In this document: piece after piece, positions 6,231-6,473 of the stretch
Layout of the letters: each line of letters begins with the position of its first letter
How positions within the stretch are numbered: the stretch's first letter is position 1
NCBI GenBank assembly: GCA_003558335.1
Contig: PWMA01000029.1
Coordinates: 1-6,473 of the forward strand
DNA: 6,473 nt
From: Candidatus Methanofastidiosia archaeon
Lineage (GTDB): Archaea; Methanobacteriota_B; Thermococci; Methanofastidiosales; Methanofastidiosaceae
Reading direction: 5' to 3'
Position numbers and translations under genes: made by a program
Notes under the pieces: model-generated
What the model saw: the letters and a program-made list of their open reading frames with translations, nothing else
The model's database searches: none
What the model was told of the DNA's origin: nothing

Positions 6231-6244
6231 TTATATATTTTAAT
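6231..6244 (+). promoter_or_regulatory. TATA-like promoter element of the CDC48/VAT gene
   Basis: TTATATATTTTAAT lies about 55 bases before the GTG start. It would give transcription starting near 6262-6265 and a leader of about 30 bases that includes the GAGGG ribosome site. The surroundings are very AT-rich, so this is a position-based call. Confidence 0.4.
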
Positions 6245-6282
6245 ACCAATACATTTTTAATAGTATAAGTTTAATCTAAAAA

Positions 6283-6287
6283 GAGGG
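6283..6287 (+). promoter_or_regulatory. Ribosome binding site that fixes the CDC48/VAT GTG start
   Basis: GAGGG lies 5 bases before the GTG at 6293. The ATG at 6291 is in another frame and reaches a stop after nine codons, so the GTG is the usable start. Confidence 0.6.
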
Positions 6288-6292
6288 ATTAT

Positions 6293-6473
6293 GTGGAACT
6301 GGGCGAATCTGAAAATGTAAAACTTAAAGTTGCCAGTGCCAGCCAACAGGATGTTGGCAGAGGCATAGTTAGAATAGATAAAAAGTATCAAGATTTGATA
6401 GGAATTAAAAGAGGCGACATTGTTCAAATTCTTGGAAAGCGTAGAACGGCCGCCATTGTAGTTGACTCTTATC
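6293..6473 (+). CDS. CDC48/VAT-family AAA ATPase, N-terminal domain only (3'-partial)
   Basis: Only the first 60 codons are in the window, read from a GTG start. VKLKVASA, DVGRGIVRID, IGIKRGDIVQILGK and TAAIVV match the first half of the double-psi beta-barrel N-domain of archaeal VAT and eukaryotic CDC48/p97. In full these proteins run to about 730-760 residues with two AAA modules. They form hexamers that unfold proteins, often ahead of the proteasome. The Walker motifs lie beyond the window, so the ATPase itself cannot be checked here. The frame has an in-frame stop at 6272-6274 and no better start. The gene is divergent from the SAM synthetase gene across an AT-rich promoter region. Confidence 0.88.
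   Translation, partial: MELGESENVKLKVASASQQDVGRGIVRIDKKYQDLIGIKRGDIVQILGKRRTAAIVVDSY

Noticed and set aside
6135..6292. SAM riboswitch or tRNA in the divergent gap
   Set aside because: No paired, GC-containing helices or tRNA-like arms are visible; the stretch is AT-rich promoter DNA only.
6291..6320. ATG at 6291 as the start of the right-hand gene
   Set aside because: This frame stops after nine codons; the GTG at 6293 opens the CDC48/VAT N-domain frame.
1..6473. CRISPR array, insertion sequence or prophage remains
   Set aside because: No regularly spaced repeats, transposase, integrase or terminal inverted repeats were seen on either strand.

Overview
The window looks archaeal. It carries an archaeal-type S-adenosylmethionine synthetase, the start of a CDC48/VAT-type AAA ATPase with its N-terminal barrel domain, AT-rich TATA-like elements in front of genes, and Shine-Dalgarno motifs of the GTGAGG/AGGTG/GAGGG kind. 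The DNA is clearly A+T rich. A euryarchaeal lineage, perhaps Thermoplasmatota-like, is a reasonable guess, but no rRNA or lineage-specific marker settles it.

Layout. Positions 1-1092 hold the C-terminal part of a DnaJ (Hsp40) chaperone. Its reading frame is open to the left edge. In place of the expected J domain it has about 78 residues that read like an extracellular beta-sandwich protein: either a real fusion or an assembly chimera near position 235. A 142-base gap follows with a T-rich terminator candidate and two almost identical TATA-like elements exactly 50 bases apart.

Positions 1235-4930 hold four tightly packed plus-strand genes with gaps of 21, 10 and 8 bases, probably an operon. 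They are a small HAD-superfamily phosphatase, a cysteinyl-tRNA-synthetase-like protein, an HD-domain phosphohydrolase with a YfbR-type active site, and an exodeoxyribonuclease III family AP endonuclease. The synthetase-like protein keeps the class I ATP motifs. It has lost two of the four zinc ligands known from E. coli CysRS and lacks the C-terminal anticodon-binding region, so it may not charge tRNA-Cys. The HD protein appears to be an internal duplication: a degenerate N-terminal HD-like half followed by an intact catalytic half.

Positions 4965-6125 hold the S-adenosylmethionine synthetase on the minus strand, convergent with the nuclease gene. A 167-base divergent promoter region separates it from the CDC48/VAT gene, which starts at a GTG and runs off the right edge.

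The best candidate for undescribed biology is the four-gene cluster, mainly the synthetase-like protein and its partners. DnaJ, MAT and CDC48 are ordinary housekeeping functions apart from the odd N-terminus of DnaJ.
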